A stretch of 64,000 bases of DNA from Algibacter luteus (GCF_900141715.1 NZ_FQYK01000006.1:62001-126000); one strand, 5' to 3'. Positions 34,859 through 45,418 are shown, counted from the first letter of the stretch. The notes: a model not told the origin generated them from the letters alone. Translations and numbers: made by a program.

Positions 34859-35236
34859 ATGAATTTAAATCAAATAACCGTTCCGTCGCTTCACTTAGAA
34901 CAAGCAGTAACGTTTTATAAATCGTTAGGATTGAAATTAATTGTGGATGCCATCCCAAATTATGCAAGATTTGAATGTCCTGATGGAGATACTACCTTTT
35001 CTATTCATAAAGTTGATGAGCTTCCAAAAGGTGCAGGTGTTACCATCTATTTTGAAGAAAATGATTTAGATGCATATGTAGATGAACTTCGAAAAAAAGG
35101 TATTCAATTCGATGTACTACCAGAGGACAAACCGTGGCTTTGGCGCGAAGCACATTTAAAGGATCCTGACGGAAATTGTATCATTTTATATAAAGCAGGT
35201 GAAAACAGAAAAAATCCACCTTGGCGCGTTCACTAA
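34859..35236 (+). CDS. VOC-family protein (glyoxalase/bleomycin-resistance fold)
   Basis: A 125-residue protein from the ATG at 34859; a TTG two codons earlier is possible but unnecessary. It has the paired beta-alpha-beta-beta-beta units of VOC proteins: LEQAVTFYKSLGLKLIV, YARFECPDGDTTFSIHKV and, in the second half, WREAHLKDPDGNCIILYKAG with the metal-ligand positions His and Glu/Asp region. Its role is not readable; the MFS gene upstream may suggest detoxification, which is speculation. Confidence 0.88.
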   Translation: MNLNQITVPSLHLEQAVTFYKSLGLKLIVDAIPNYARFECPDGDTTFSIHKVDELPKGAGVTIYFEENDLDAYVDELRKKGIQFDVLPEDKPWLWREAHLKDPDGNCIILYKAGENRKNPPWRVH

Positions 35237-35240
35237 AGGA

Positions 35241-35684
35241 TTACTTAAGTGGTTTTATTTCTTTTTGTTTAACAACCCGAGACAAAACGATTTGTGTTTT
35301 TGATTCACCATAGGTAATCAATTGGTCTATAAAGGTTTCTAAATGTTTTTGATTTTTCAAAACTACTTCCATTACAATGTTTTCATCACCTGTAATTCTA
35401 TAACAATTGATAACTTCATCATAGGTTTTTACTTTTTCTAAAAAGGGCTTCAGTTTACCCATAAAAGCACGTAAGGTTATGATAGCTTTAAGTTGATATC
35501 CAATTTCAAATGGAGAAACAATAGTTTTATAACCCTCTATTATTCCAAGATCTTCCATTTTTTTAATGCGTTCTGAAACTGCAGGAGAACTTATGCCAAC
35601 TTGCCTCCCAATGGCAGCATTTGATAGTCTCGCATTTTCTTGTAAGCACTTTAAAATTTTGCTATTTATATTATCGATACTCAT
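35241..35684 (-). CDS. Lrp/AsnC-family transcriptional regulator
   Basis: A 147-residue regulator. The N-terminal helix-turn-helix is clear: KILKCLQENARLSNAAIGRQVGISSPAVSERIKKMEDLGII (excerpt, residues about 8-50). The C-terminal RAM/ligand domain has YDEVINCYRITGDENIVMEVVLKN. It probably responds to an amino acid. It is divergent from the four-helix-bundle-like gene and converges with the VOC gene. Confidence 0.93.
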   Translation of the reverse strand: MSIDNINSKILKCLQENARLSNAAIGRQVGISSPAVSERIKKMEDLGIIEGYKTIVSPFEIGYQLKAIITLRAFMGKLKPFLEKVKTYDEVINCYRITGDENIVMEVVLKNQKHLETFIDQLITYGESKTQIVLSRVVKQKEIKPLK

Positions 35685-35753
35685 TTAAAGGAAAATTAAC
35701 TAAAAATAATTAATAATTAAAGCAAATATACATTTTTACTTTAAAAACTAAAG

Positions 35754-35782
35754 TTGAATATCATAACTTGTGAGTAATTTTG
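35754..35782 (+). promoter_or_regulatory. Bacteroidota-type promoter (TTG -33, TAATTTTG -7)
   Basis: TTG at 35754-35756 and TAATTTTG at 35775-35782, 18 nt apart, the spacing expected for the TTTG/TAnnTTTG promoter. It lies 25 nt before the gene at 35808. Confidence 0.55.
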
Positions 35783-35807
35783 GTAAAATTGCTTACTGAA
35801 TTAAGAT

Positions 35808-36203
35808 ATGTTACACAATACCCCATCAAACCTATCGGATTTACCGGTTTATCAAAAGGCTTTAGAGATTTTCGCTTTATCTCAGAACATATCTTTGTAT
35901 TTAAATCACGACCTATCTAATTTAAAACCAGATGGTTCAGAAGATATCAATATCTATTTCTCTGGTGATATTGTACAACAATCTGTATCCCTTGTTCCTG
36001 AAATTGTTAATGCCGAATTAGAGCGCTATTCGGATAAGAAACATAAACATCTTGCGTCTTTAAGAAAACTTACAAACAAACTTTACAGAAACTCCTATCG
36101 ATTAGAAAAATCTAATAGTAACGGTAAAGATTTCTTGCCAATTTTAAGAAGTGAATTGAAAAAATTCAAAAAACTTCAAAGTTCTTGGATGTTAACTTTA
36201 TAA
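35808..36203 (+). CDS. Four-helix-bundle-like protein of unknown function
   Basis: A 131-residue helical protein. DLPVYQKALEIFALSQNISLYL resembles the opening helix of S23/IVP-type four-helix-bundle proteins, and residues about 70-131 are rich in Lys, Leu and Ser. The family call is tentative and the function unknown. A good promoter stands upstream, divergent from the Lrp gene. Confidence 0.6.
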   Translation: MLHNTPSNLSDLPVYQKALEIFALSQNISLYLNHDLSNLKPDGSEDINIYFSGDIVQQSVSLVPEIVNAELERYSDKKHKHLASLRKLTNKLYRNSYRLEKSNSNGKDFLPILRSELKKFKKLQSSWMLTL

Positions 36204-36296
36204 TTTCTTAAATTTTAGTACTCGACATTCATATAATTCTACCTTTTGATTAGCTTTCAAAAATGAAATTATGTTCTAAGTTAAGTGATTAACGGC

Positions 36297-39200
36297 TTAC
36301 ATATTTCTGCGATACTGCCCTCCAACTTCAAATAATGCATTCGTTATTTGCCCTAAGGAGCAAACTTTACAAACCTCCATTAAAGATTCAAAAATGTTTT
36401 GGTTATGAATAGCTTTTTGTTGAAGTTCTTTAAGTAAGGCTTCGGTTTTATGTGCTTTATGAAGATTTTCTAAAGTTTTAATTTGGAACTTCTTTTCCTC
36501 TTCCGTAGCTCGAATTACTTCAGCAGGTAAAACTGTTGGAGATCCTTTACTACTCAAAAATGTATTTACACCGATGATTGGGAAATCTCCGTTATGTTTT
36601 AAAGTTTCATAATACAAACTTTCTTCTTGGATTTTAGATCGTTGATACATGGTTTCCATGGCACCAAGAACACCTCCTCTTTCAGTAATTCTATCGAATT
36701 CTAACAACACAGCTTCTTCTACCAAATCGGTTAACTCTTCAATAATGAAAGATCCTTGAATTGGATTTTCGTTTTTCGCTAATCCCAATTCTTTATTTAT
36801 TATGAGCTGTATAGCCATTGCACGACGTACAGATTCTTCAGTAGGTGTTGTTATAGCTTCATCATAAGCATTGGTATGAAGTGAGTTACAATTATCGTAA
36901 ATGGCATATAATGCTTGAAGCGTAGTACGAATATCATTAAAATCAATTTCCTGAGCATGTAAACTTCGTCCTGAGGTTTGGATATGATATTTTAGCATTT
37001 GTGCACGGGCATTGGCTCCGTATTTAAGCTTCATAGCTTTAGCCCAAATTTTTCGTGCCACACGACCTATAACGGCATATTCAGGATCGATTCCGTTTGA
37101 AAAGAAAAACGATAAATTAGGACCAAATTTATTGATGTCCATACCGCGACTTAAATAATATTCTACATAAGTAAAACCATTAGACAGTGTTAATGCCAAC
37201 TGTGTAATTGGGTTTGCCCCAGCTTCTGCAATATGATAGCCTGAAATAGAAACTGAATAAAAATTACGCACATTATTTTCAATAAAATATTCCTGAACAT
37301 CACCCATTAAGCGCAATGCAAATTCAGTTGAAAAAATACAGGTATTTTGTGCTTGATCTTCTTTTAAAATATCGGCTTGAACCGTTCCTCTTACTTGGGC
37401 AATGGTATTCGCTTTTATACTTTCGTAAACATCTTCAGGCAACACTTGATCACCTGTTACCCCTAACAACATTAACCCTAGTCCGTTATTACCTTCAGGT
37501 AATTCTCCATTATATTTGGGTCTCTCTTTACCTTCATAGAACTTTGCAATTTTAGCTTCAACCTCTTTTTCTAAACCGTTTTCTTTTATATAAATTTCAC
37601 ATTGTTGGTCGATGGCTGCATTAATAAAAAAACCTAATAACATGGGCGCAGGACCATTTATTGTCATACTCACCGATGTCATAACATCAGCCAAATTAAA
37701 CCCTGAGTACAGTTTTTTAGCATCATCTAAACAGCAAATACTAACACCTGCATTTCCAATTTTTCCGTAAATATCTGGTCTATAATCTGGATCGTTTCCA
37801 TAAAGCGTTACACTATCAAAAGCTGTAGATAAACGTTTGGCAGGCAAACCAGCACTTACATAATGAAAACGTTTGTTGGTTCGTTCTGGACCACCTTCGC
37901 CCGCAAACATTCTAGCAGGATCTTCGCCAGTTCGTTTAAACGGATACAGTCCAGATGTAAAAGGAAATTCCCCCGGAACATTTTCCTGCAAACACCATTT
38001 TAAAATATCGCCCCAAGCCTGGTATTTAGGAAGCGCTACTTTTGGAATTTGGACATGTGATAAAGACTCCGTATGGGTTTCAATTTTCACCTCTTTATTT
38101 CTAACTTTGAAGCTATAAACTGGATTTTTGTATCTGTTTACTTTTTCGTTCCAACCTGTTATCATTTCCCAATTATGAGGGTCTAGGTTTAGTTTTACTC
38201 TATCGAATTCTCCTGTAAGCAATTTTATAAACTCTCTATTTTCTTTAGATTCGATTGACTTTGAATCAATACCAGCTTTATCTAATTGTGGAGATTTTCC
38301 CAAAACAGATTCTAAGGTTTTATAAATTCCATATAATTTTTGTGCAACATCAACCTGATCAATAGCTGTTTTATCATAAGCCCTATTATTCTCTGCAATT
38401 TCCGATAAATAACGGGTTCTATTTGGGGGAATTACAAAAATCTTTTCACTCATTTCAAGTGAAATTTCAAACGTAGATTTTAAATCAGCGTCGGTCTTAT
38501 CAACCAATTTATCCATGACTGCTTTATATAGAGTGTTCATACCTGGATCATTAAACTGTGATGCTATGGTACCAAAAACAGGTAAGTCCTCTTGTGGCGT
38601 ATTCCATAAATTATTGTTACGCATGTATTGCTTTTTTACATCGCGTAAAGCATCTAAAGAGCCTCGTTTATCAAATTTATTAATAGCTACTAAGTCTGCA
38701 AAATCAAGCATATCAATTTTTTCTAATTGTGTAGCTGCTCCAAATTCTGGAGTCATAACATACAACGAGACATCACTATGTTCAATAATTTCGGTATCAG
38801 ATTGACCAATTCCTGAAGTTTCTAAAATAATCAAATCAAACTCAGCTGCTTTTAAAACTTCAACCGCTTCATTAACATGTTTTGATAATGCTAAATTAGA
38901 TTGACGTGTAGCTAAACTGCGCATATAAACTCTTGAGTTATTAATAGAATTCATTCTGATTCTATCGCCCAATAATGCGCCACCTGTTTTTCTTTTAGAG
39001 GGGTCAACAGATATAATACCAACTGTCTTAGAAGGAAAATCAATTAAAAATCGTCTTACTAATTCATCGACTAAACTAGATTTACCTGCGCCTCCTGTTC
39101 CTGTTATACCTAAAACTGGGATTTTTGAATTTTTATTCTTTATATGAATTTTATCCAATGTTTCTTTTGCTATATCCGGAAAATTTTCTGCGGAAGATAT

Positions 39201-39707
39201 AACCCTGGCAATGGTTTTTGGAGTTTTATTTTCTAAGTCCGCTAGCGCTATATTTAAATTATCACCAATGGCAAAATCTGATTGCTTAACCAAATCATTA
39301 ATCATACCTTGCAATCCCATTTCTCGACCATCATCTGGCGAATAGATTCTAGCAATTCCATAATCCATTAAATCTTTTATTTCAGCAGGCAAAATTACGC
39401 CTCCGCCGCCGCCAAATATTTTGATATTATCTGCACCTTTTTCCTTGAGCAAATCATACATATATTTAAAATACTCGTTATGTCCACCTTGATATGAAGT
39501 TAAACAAATAGCATTCACATCTTCTTGAATGGCAGTATTAACAACCTCTTCGACGCTTCTATCATGTCCTAAATGTATCACTTCTACACCTGTTGCTTGA
39601 ATAATACGGCGCATAATGTTTATTGACGCATCATGTCCGTCAAAAAGTGATGCAGCTGTTACAATTCTAACTTTATGCTCGGGCTTATAAGGCACTTGTT
39701 GGTTCAT
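36297..39707 (-). CDS. icmF: Fused isobutyryl-CoA mutase (IcmF)
   Basis: A 1136-residue fusion. Residues about 10-140 are the B12-binding domain, with the lower-ligand motif DGHDASIN and His25. Residues about 195-430 are the MeaI-type G-protein chaperone with P-loop GTGGAGKSS (203-211) and NKFDKRG. The rest is the mutase large subunit ([23 protein letters not shown], excerpt). It interconverts isobutyryl-CoA and butyryl-CoA, or related acyl-CoAs, using adenosylcobalamin, with GTP-driven cofactor maintenance. Domain order distinguishes it from two-subunit methylmalonyl-CoA mutases. Length is slightly over the usual 1,080-1,110. Confidence 0.93.
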   Translation of the reverse strand: MNQQVPYKPEHKVRIVTAASLFDGHDASINIMRRIIQATGVEVIHLGHDRSVEEVVNTAIQEDVNAICLTSYQGGHNEYFKYMYDLLKEKGADNIKIFGGGGGVILPAEIKDLMDYGIARIYSPDDGREMGLQGMINDLVKQSDFAIGDNLNIALADLENKTPKTIARVISSAENFPDIAKETLDKIHIKNKNSKIPVLGITGTGGAGKSSLVDELVRRFLIDFPSKTVGIISVDPSKRKTGGALLGDRIRMNSINNSRVYMRSLATRQSNLALSKHVNEAVEVLKAAEFDLIILETSGIGQSDTEIIEHSDVSLYVMTPEFGAATQLEKIDMLDFADLVAINKFDKRGSLDALRDVKKQYMRNNNLWNTPQEDLPVFGTIASQFNDPGMNTLYKAVMDKLVDKTDADLKSTFEISLEMSEKIFVIPPNRTRYLSEIAENNRAYDKTAIDQVDVAQKLYGIYKTLESVLGKSPQLDKAGIDSKSIESKENREFIKLLTGEFDRVKLNLDPHNWEMITGWNEKVNRYKNPVYSFKVRNKEVKIETHTESLSHVQIPKVALPKYQAWGDILKWCLQENVPGEFPFTSGLYPFKRTGEDPARMFAGEGGPERTNKRFHYVSAGLPAKRLSTAFDSVTLYGNDPDYRPDIYGKIGNAGVSICCLDDAKKLYSGFNLADVMTSVSMTINGPAPMLLGFFINAAIDQQCEIYIKENGLEKEVEAKIAKFYEGKERPKYNGELPEGNNGLGLMLLGVTGDQVLPEDVYESIKANTIAQVRGTVQADILKEDQAQNTCIFSTEFALRLMGDVQEYFIENNVRNFYSVSISGYHIAEAGANPITQLALTLSNGFTYVEYYLSRGMDINKFGPNLSFFFSNGIDPEYAVIGRVARKIWAKAMKLKYGANARAQMLKYHIQTSGRSLHAQEIDFNDIRTTLQALYAIYDNCNSLHTNAYDEAITTPTEESVRRAMAIQLIINKELGLAKNENPIQGSFIIEELTDLVEEAVLLEFDRITERGGVLGAMETMYQRSKIQEESLYYETLKHNGDFPIIGVNTFLSSKGSPTVLPAEVIRATEEEKKFQIKTLENLHKAHKTEALLKELQQKAIHNQNIFESLMEVCKVCSLGQITNALFEVGGQYRRNM

Positions 39708-39852
39708 TCGTAAAGATTATTACATTTTAGTACCGCAATTTACGAAATATTCAAAAAAATAAGCCATTTACAAAAGATTATATAAAACTATTATTCCAAT
39801 TCTTGCCTAAGTCAATTTTAAACTATTTTTAGCGCCGAATACTGAAGGCATT

Positions 39853-40707
39853 ATGAATAAGATTACCATATTAATACATTGTAAAGACCGACCTAAAATA
39901 ATTGCATCTGTTACAAGTTTTATTGCAGAACAAGGCGGAAATATTGTTTATATTGACCAACATGTTGATCGAGAACAAGACATCTTTTTTATGCGATTAG
40001 AGAGTGAATTTAGTTCGGAATCATTTTCTACAGAACATTTTAAATCTGTTTTTGAAACTGGTTTAGCTAAAACATTTGAAATGAAATGGCGTATTTATTC
40101 TTCTGAAAAGAAACCTAAAATGGCTTTATTTGTATCAAAATATGACCATTGCTTATACGATCTACTTGGACGCTACAACTCAGGTGAACTCAATTTAGAA
40201 ATACCTTTTATTATTAGCAATCATTTGGATTTAAAACCTATTGCAGACAGTTTTAATATTCCGTTTTATCATATTCCAGTAACTAAAGAGTTAAAAGATG
40301 AAGCCGAAAACCAACAGCTGGAACTTCTAAAAAACCATAGAATAGATTTTATAGTACTTGCCAGATATATGCAAATAGTTTCTGGAAAATTAATTGATCA
40401 ATACCCTAATAAAATCATCAACATTCATCATTCGTTCTTACCAGCGTTTGTTGGTGCCAAACCTTATCACTCTGCTTTTAAACGTGGTGTTAAAATTATT
40501 GGTGCCACAAGCCATTATGTTACAGAGGAGCTAGATGCTGGTCCTATTATCGAACAAGATGTTACAAGAGTATCACATTCTCATGCCATATCAGATTTAA
40601 TTGCAAAAGGACGCGATTTAGAAAAGATAGTTCTCGCCAACGCAGTTAAACTGCACGCTAATAGAAAAGTAATGGTTTTTAATAATAAAACTGTGATCTT
40701 CTCCTAG
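39853..40707 (+). CDS. purU: Formyltetrahydrofolate deformylase
   Basis: A 284-residue protein. The N-terminal ACT domain (about 1-85, starting ITILIHCKDRPKIIASVTSFIAEQGGNIV) is followed by the formyltransferase-like catalytic domain with NIHHSFLPAFVGAKPYHSAFKRGVKIIGATSHYV (excerpt), which holds the catalytic Asn-His, and ELDAGPIIEQDV. It releases formate from 10-formyl-THF, feeding formate-dependent purine synthesis and balancing one-carbon pools. It stands alone, divergent from icmF. Confidence 0.95.
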   Translation: MNKITILIHCKDRPKIIASVTSFIAEQGGNIVYIDQHVDREQDIFFMRLESEFSSESFSTEHFKSVFETGLAKTFEMKWRIYSSEKKPKMALFVSKYDHCLYDLLGRYNSGELNLEIPFIISNHLDLKPIADSFNIPFYHIPVTKELKDEAENQQLELLKNHRIDFIVLARYMQIVSGKLIDQYPNKIINIHHSFLPAFVGAKPYHSAFKRGVKIIGATSHYVTEELDAGPIIEQDVTRVSHSHAISDLIAKGRDLEKIVLANAVKLHANRKVMVFNNKTVIFS

Positions 40708-40850
40708 TCTATTTATTTAAGATTTTTATTGCAAAAAATTAAAATTTACTCTTAACAAATGTTAATTTCTTTTTTTTTGTGTGACTTATTTATTTTATGT
40801 GTGTCTCACAACTGTGGAAATATTAACCCATTAACTAAATTTTAATTTTT

Positions 40851-41948
40851 ATGAAAACAAAAGTATTTTTATGCCTAACTTTTTTATTAGGCTTAGGTTT
40901 TGCTCAAGCTCAAAACCTACCCTCGAACCCAGAACCAGGGAAGTGTTATGTAAAATGTATCACAAAAGATGAATTCAATGAAGTTACAGAAACTATTGAA
41001 GTATATCCTTCTTATACAAAATTAGAAGTTGTCCCTGCAACTTACAAGACTGTTGAAGATCGTGTATTAATTAAAGAAGCGTCTAAAAAATTCGTATATG
41101 TACCTGCTGTATATGAAACTGTTGATGTTCCTTATACTAAAAAAGATGGTAGAGGTGATTTAAAGGTAAATCCTGCATCATTTGCTACTAACTCTAGAAC
41201 TTTTGAGGTTTATCCTGAAACTTCTGGATGGGAATACAAAGAAACTGCATGTGATTCTCCAAACAAAGAGGACTGTATGGTTGCTTGTTATGTTGGGTAC
41301 CCAGCTCAATTTAAAGATGTTAGCTTTACAACTTTAGCAAAAGATGCTACAGTAAGTAACTCACCAGTTGGAGAAGTAGGTGGAACTTACAAAAAACGTG
41401 TTGTTAAAACTCCAGCTACAATGACTGAGATTGAGATTCCTGCTGAATATGGAACTATCACTCGTCAAGTTGTTGCTAGTCCTGCAACAACAAGAAGTAT
41501 AACTGTACCTGCAAAAACACAAACTATTACTAGAACTGTTTTAGCTAAAAAAGGTGGAATCACTACTTGGGAAGAAGTTGACTGTGGATTATTTGATGCT
41601 AACGTATTACCAATTTTCTATGAGTTAGGTAGCGCGCGTATTACTCCAGCCTCTAAGAAAACTATTGATGAAACTTTATTACCATTATTAAACAGTAAGC
41701 CTGTAAATATTGAATTAATGTCTCATACAGATGCTAGAGGTAATGATGATTTCAACATGTCTTTATCACAACAACGTGCTAATGCTGTTGTAAACTACTT
41801 AGTATCTAAAGGTATTAACAGAAGCCGTTTATCTGGAAGAGGATACGGAGAAACTAGATTAGTTAACCGTTGTTCTAATGGTGTAGAGTGCTCTGAAGCA
41901 GAACACCAAAAAAATAGAAGAACTGAATTTAGAGTATTAAACAACTAA
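40851..41948 (+). CDS. OmpA-family outer membrane protein
   Basis: A 365-residue protein with a signal peptide ending AQAQ (about residue 21). Residues about 30-240 have repeated PA-x-Y/T-x-x-V-type strands (VVPATYKTVEDR, YVPAVYETVDVP, TPATMTEIEIPAEYG, SPATTRSITVPA), an unusual proline-alanine strand repeat. Residues about 255-365 are an OmpA C-terminal peptidoglycan-binding domain: MSHTDARGNDDFNMSLSQQRANAV, RSRLSGRGYGETRL and KNRRTEFRV. It anchors the envelope to peptidoglycan. Preferred codons are strongly biased, suggesting high expression. It has its own terminator. Confidence 0.93.
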   Translation: MKTKVFLCLTFLLGLGFAQAQNLPSNPEPGKCYVKCITKDEFNEVTETIEVYPSYTKLEVVPATYKTVEDRVLIKEASKKFVYVPAVYETVDVPYTKKDGRGDLKVNPASFATNSRTFEVYPETSGWEYKETACDSPNKEDCMVACYVGYPAQFKDVSFTTLAKDATVSNSPVGEVGGTYKKRVVKTPATMTEIEIPAEYGTITRQVVASPATTRSITVPAKTQTITRTVLAKKGGITTWEEVDCGLFDANVLPIFYELGSARITPASKKTIDETLLPLLNSKPVNIELMSHTDARGNDDFNMSLSQQRANAVVNYLVSKGINRSRLSGRGYGETRLVNRCSNGVECSEAEHQKNRRTEFRVLNN

Positions 41949-41972
41949 TAGTTATAATTCAACACTAAAAAT

Positions 41973-42003
41973 AAAAAAGGCATCCACTAGGATGCCTTTT
42001 TTA
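41973..42003 (+). terminator. Intrinsic terminator after the OmpA gene
   Basis: AAAAAAGGCATCC pairs perfectly with GGATGCCTTTTTT around an ACTA loop, 25 nt after the stop codon. Flanking A and T runs make it bidirectional, so it can also serve the convergent TlpA-type gene. Confidence 0.92.
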
Positions 42004-42024
42004 CTTTATTAATATACCAGAAGA

Positions 42025-43149
42025 TTAATTTCTTCCTTTTCTTGTTATGGTATACTCCGGATATTCAATAACTTTCTTTTCAATATCAATGCCATAATTA
42101 TCTTTCATTATGGACACCATCAAATCAAAATACTTATAATGAATATCCCAATCATGCTTTTGGTTTTCAACATTCGATGTTACAATTATAGGTGTTTCAA
42201 GCACATTAGAAAGCTGAAATTTAACTTGATTTAATGTAACATTATCTGCCTTAATTTCAGAATCACCAATTAAAAACTGCTGTGTATCCTTACCCCAATC
42301 GATTTGATTAGTATCCCAAAATGTTGGGTTTTTAATTTCAAAAACCAAAGCCTCTCCCTCAGTATATTTTCTAGACTCCTTCATTTTTAAGGCCTTCAAT
42401 ACATATTTAGATTTATTATTAAACGCATCCGAATCAATTCTTAATTTAACCCGATACGAATCATTATTGGCATTAGTTAATTTAATTTGGCTTTTGTAAC
42501 AATCTAAAGCATATGCCAAAATATCCTTTAAATTACCGGTTAACTCAATAAAACTATCATGTTTTACAATTTGCAAAGCGGCATCCCAAGTTTCATTTAA
42601 AGGCGTTATCTCAATGTCTTTTTTAAGCACATCTTCCTTTTTAACTACCGTTTTTTGATATGCTTGTGTTAGTATTATTTTATCTACTTCTATTTTATTG
42701 GGGTTATCTCTCAAAAACTGTTCTAAATGATTTGGCTTAAAATCGGCAGGATGACCTTCCCAAAGTTTCATACCATGTGCGTTGTATAAAATGCTGTAAG
42801 GTAAACTCTGTACTTTATTTTTGGAAAAAGTTTGTCCTTCGTAGTCAATTGCTGTAGCTAATCCATTTTGATGTTTAAGCATAAAACGTTTCACAACTTC
42901 AGGACTTTCTTGAGATAACGAAAGCACATAAAAATCATCAGCATATTGCTTTTGTAGCGATTCAATATATTTAGATGCATGAACACAAGGACCGCACCAG
43001 GTAGCCCAAAAATCTACAAAATAAAGCTTATTGTCTGTTTGAGTCGCAATGGTTGATTGTTGAATATATTCAGAAACCTTTATTTGTCCGAAGATAAACG
43101 TCGAACTAAAAAAGCATACTAAATAAAAAGATATCTTTTTAAATTTCAT
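42025..43149 (-). CDS. TlpA-type thioredoxin fused to a C-terminal DUF3738-like domain
   Basis: A 374-residue exported protein. The signal peptide ends about residue 21. A thioredoxin-like domain (about 25-150) carries the CxxC site FWATWCGPCVHASKYIE. Residues about 190-370 match a Bacteroidota extension (TIGR03435/DUF3738-like) with GNLKDILAYALDCYKSQI and a second domain of alternating strands. Thioredoxins of this kind reduce periplasmic disulfides. The extension is of unknown function. It converges with the OmpA gene. Confidence 0.85.
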   Translation of the reverse strand: MKFKKISFYLVCFFSSTFIFGQIKVSEYIQQSTIATQTDNKLYFVDFWATWCGPCVHASKYIESLQKQYADDFYVLSLSQESPEVVKRFMLKHQNGLATAIDYEGQTFSKNKVQSLPYSILYNAHGMKLWEGHPADFKPNHLEQFLRDNPNKIEVDKIILTQAYQKTVVKKEDVLKKDIEITPLNETWDAALQIVKHDSFIELTGNLKDILAYALDCYKSQIKLTNANNDSYRVKLRIDSDAFNNKSKYVLKALKMKESRKYTEGEALVFEIKNPTFWDTNQIDWGKDTQQFLIGDSEIKADNVTLNQVKFQLSNVLETPIIVTSNVENQKHDWDIHYKYFDLMVSIMKDNYGIDIEKKVIEYPEYTITRKGRN

Positions 43150-43268
43150 TATAATTTAAACTTTAACTTGATTAAATTGACTTTGTATCAATTACATAAC
43201 AAACATTGTGCTAAAATAGTATTTTATTAAATAAAAGTATAAACCTAAAAATTTTAAGAACTAAAATT

Positions 43269-43276
43269 TATCTTTG
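43269..43276 (+). promoter_or_regulatory. Promoter -7 box TATCTTTG for the DUF4197 gene
   Basis: A perfect TAnnTTTG match ending 22 nt before the ATG at 43299. No clear -33 TTTG. Confidence 0.5.
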
Positions 43277-43298
43277 TTTTCACATAAAACCCAAAATC

Positions 43299-44003
43299 AT
43301 GACACGTAAATTATTAGCCTTAATTTTAATTCTTAACCTAACTGCCTGTGCAGAACTTCAACAAGTTGTCAATCAACTCCCGCAAGGAGGAACCCTTGGA
43401 AATTCTGATATTGCTGCTGGATTAAGACAAGCATTAGACTTTGGTATAGATAAACAGGTAACTAAACTAACCCAAACCGATGGATTTTTTAAAAATGAAT
43501 TGGTTAAAATATTACTACCTGAAGAACTTCAGAAAGTCGATAAAACACTTAGAGATATTGGTTTAGATAATTTGGCAGACGAAGGTCTAAAAGTACTTAA
43601 CAGAGCTGCGGAAGATGCCGTTAAAGAAGCTACTCCAATATTTGCGGATGCTGTAAAGGAAATTACTTTTGATGATGCTAAAAACATTCTATTAGGAGAT
43701 AATGATGCTGCAACACAATACCTCACCGCAAAAACACAATTGGAGTTATACGCTAAATTCAACCCAGTAATTAAAAATTCTTTTGATAAAGTAGGTGCAG
43801 ATGAAATTTGGAGTAATTTGATTAATAGATACAATAACATTCCTTTTACAAACAAGGTGAATCCAGATTTAACGGATTATGTAACTGGTGAAGCTTTAAA
43901 AGGGGTTTATACCATGATAGCCGTTGAAGAAAAAGATATTAGAACAAATATATCATCAAGAACAACAGATTTACTCAAAAAAGTTTTCGCACTACAAGAT
44001 TAG
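43299..44003 (+). CDS. DUF4197 lipoprotein
   Basis: A 234-residue, largely helical protein with a signal ending LNLTAC (lipobox-like, Cys17). DUF4197 signatures: SDIAAGLRQALDFGIDKQV near residue 40, then QYLTAKTQLELYAKFNPVIKNSFDKVGADEIW (excerpt) and PDLTDYVTGEALKGVYTMIAVEEKDIR. Function unknown. A good promoter box is present, and two small reading frames follow. Confidence 0.9.
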   Translation: MTRKLLALILILNLTACAELQQVVNQLPQGGTLGNSDIAAGLRQALDFGIDKQVTKLTQTDGFFKNELVKILLPEELQKVDKTLRDIGLDNLADEGLKVLNRAAEDAVKEATPIFADAVKEITFDDAKNILLGDNDAATQYLTAKTQLELYAKFNPVIKNSFDKVGADEIWSNLINRYNNIPFTNKVNPDLTDYVTGEALKGVYTMIAVEEKDIRTNISSRTTDLLKKVFALQD

Positions 44004-44095
44004 AGTAAAAAGCCTTGTCTTATTGGACTAATTTTTCTCGTTTGAATTTTTTAAATAAAAAATGTATATTTAAATGATTGAAATTTAACTAAGTC

Positions 44096-44293
44096 ATGCA
44101 AAACACGGATGTGATTCTTAAAAAGCAGGAAGAACTCAATAGTAAATACAAAAAATTAGTTGAACAAGCTTATAATTTTAGACAAACAGATTCTGCATTA
44201 AGTGATATTTCAGAATACAAAGCAATAAAGCTTCTAAACAAACTTAATCGACTAAAATTTCTTGCTAGAGAACAATATCAATCTATTGCTTAA
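44096..44293 (+). CDS. Small helical protein, 65 residues
   Basis: The 65-residue frame starts MQNTDVILKKQEELNSKYKK and is highly charged, Lys/Gln/Glu rich, and predicted helical throughout. It lies 92 nt after the DUF4197 gene. No family is recognised. The sequence is plausible as a real short gene but this cannot be proved. Confidence 0.5.
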   Translation: MQNTDVILKKQEELNSKYKKLVEQAYNFRQTDSALSDISEYKAIKLLNKLNRLKFLAREQYQSIA

Positions 44294-44348
44294 GTTTATT
44301 TAATAATTCTTTAACTATTCCGTCACATCTAATTGGCTCATTTATACG

Positions 44349-44360
44349 TACTTTAAAGTA
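44349..44360. promoter_or_regulatory. Palindromic operator-like site ahead of a small ORF
   Basis: TACTTTAAAGTA (44349-44360) is a perfect 12-bp palindrome. It is framed by TATACGT (44343-44349) and ACGTATA (44370-44376), so two nested inverted repeats lie directly before the ATG of a 48-codon frame. Such symmetry would suit a dimeric repressor or a translation-blocking hairpin. Confidence 0.35.
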
Positions 44361-44375
44361 TAAAAAAGAACGTAT

Positions 44376-44522
44376 ATGAACACACAATTTTGTAGAGTTG
44401 GAAAAATAAGACCCAACCTTAGTAAAGCAATCAGTTTAAAAGAATTAGAAAGACGAATAGCGAACTTTGTAGACGACACATCAAAAGTCTATTATTCTGA
44501 AGATTTAAAAAGTGCTTTTTAA
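44376..44522 (+). CDS. Possible 48-residue small protein
   Basis: ATG-started frame: 48 residues beginning MNTQFCRVGKIRPNLSK, with a charged helix-like middle (KELERRIANFVDDTSK) and polar end. No family recognised. Its start codon overlaps the outer arm of the palindromic site at 44343-44376. It converges with pyrF. Confidence 0.45.
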   Translation: MNTQFCRVGKIRPNLSKAISLKELERRIANFVDDTSKVYYSEDLKSAF

Positions 44523-44599
44523 AACTTTCATCGAAATATATTAAAATATCTAGCTAGTTTCGAAAGAGAATAGCTTAGATATTTATGGCTAAAACTCAA

Positions 44600-45418
44600 T
44601 TAAATTAATTCTAATATTGAGCGCATTTCTTCCTGCAATTCTTGAGATTTTCTTGCAGCGGCCTGTGCAAAATCAGTATCGTTTGAAGCATAAATAATAC
44701 CTCTTGAAGAATTTATTAGCAAGCCCACATTGTTGTTCATCCCATACTTACAAACGTCTTGCAAATTTCCACCTTGAGCGCCAACACCAGGAACCAATAA
44801 AAAACTATCAGGAATTATTTTTCTAATATCCGCTAGATATTCGGCCTTGGTAGCTCCAACTACATACATTAATTGCTCAGCATTTTTCCATTGTTTTGAA
44901 GTTTCCAATACCTGTTTGTACACTTCTTTTCCATCAATAGTTTTTGTCTGAAAATCAAAAGCACCTTGGTTTGAAGTAAGGGCCAGAAGAATAGTGTGCT
45001 TATTTGTAAATGCTAAAAAAGGCTCGACGGAATCTTGACCCATGTAAGGTGCAACTGTTACAGAATCGAACGCAAGGTCTTCAAAAAATGCTTTAGCGTA
45101 CATACTGCTTGTGTTACCAATATCACCACGTTTAGCATCGGCAATTGTAAATATTTCAGGATGATTATTATTAATGTAGTTAATAGTTTTTTCTAAAGAC
45201 TGCCAACCTTTAATACCATAAGCTTCATAAAATGCCGTATTTGGTTTGTAAGCTACACATAAATGATGAGTGGCATCAATTATGGCTTTATTGAATTCGA
45301 AAATTGGATCCTCGGCTTCTATAAGATGCTTTGGTATTTTATTTAAATCAACATCTAATCCTATGCATAAAAAGGATTTCTTTTTTTTGATTTCCTGAAC
45401 GAGTTGTGCTGTTGTCAC
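44600..45418 (-). CDS. pyrF: Orotidine 5'-phosphate decarboxylase (type 2)
   Basis: A 272-residue protein of the longer bacterial OMPDC class. The lysine-rich active-site motif is present as [19 protein letters not shown], preceded by CIGLDVDL and [11 protein letters not shown]. It decarboxylates OMP to UMP, the last step of pyrimidine synthesis. The start is GTG at 45418 ([22 protein letters not shown]), because no ATG lies in front of the conserved SFLCIGLD strand. prfA is encoded 10 nt upstream, so the two are probably one transcript. Confidence 0.95.
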   Translation of the reverse strand: MTTAQLVQEIKKKKSFLCIGLDVDLNKIPKHLIEAEDPIFEFNKAIIDATHHLCVAYKPNTAFYEAYGIKGWQSLEKTINYINNNHPEIFTIADAKRGDIGNTSSMYAKAFFEDLAFDSVTVAPYMGQDSVEPFLAFTNKHTILLALTSNQGAFDFQTKTIDGKEVYKQVLETSKQWKNAEQLMYVVGATKAEYLADIRKIIPDSFLLVPGVGAQGGNLQDVCKYGMNNNVGLLINSSRGIIYASNDTDFAQAAARKSQELQEEMRSILELI

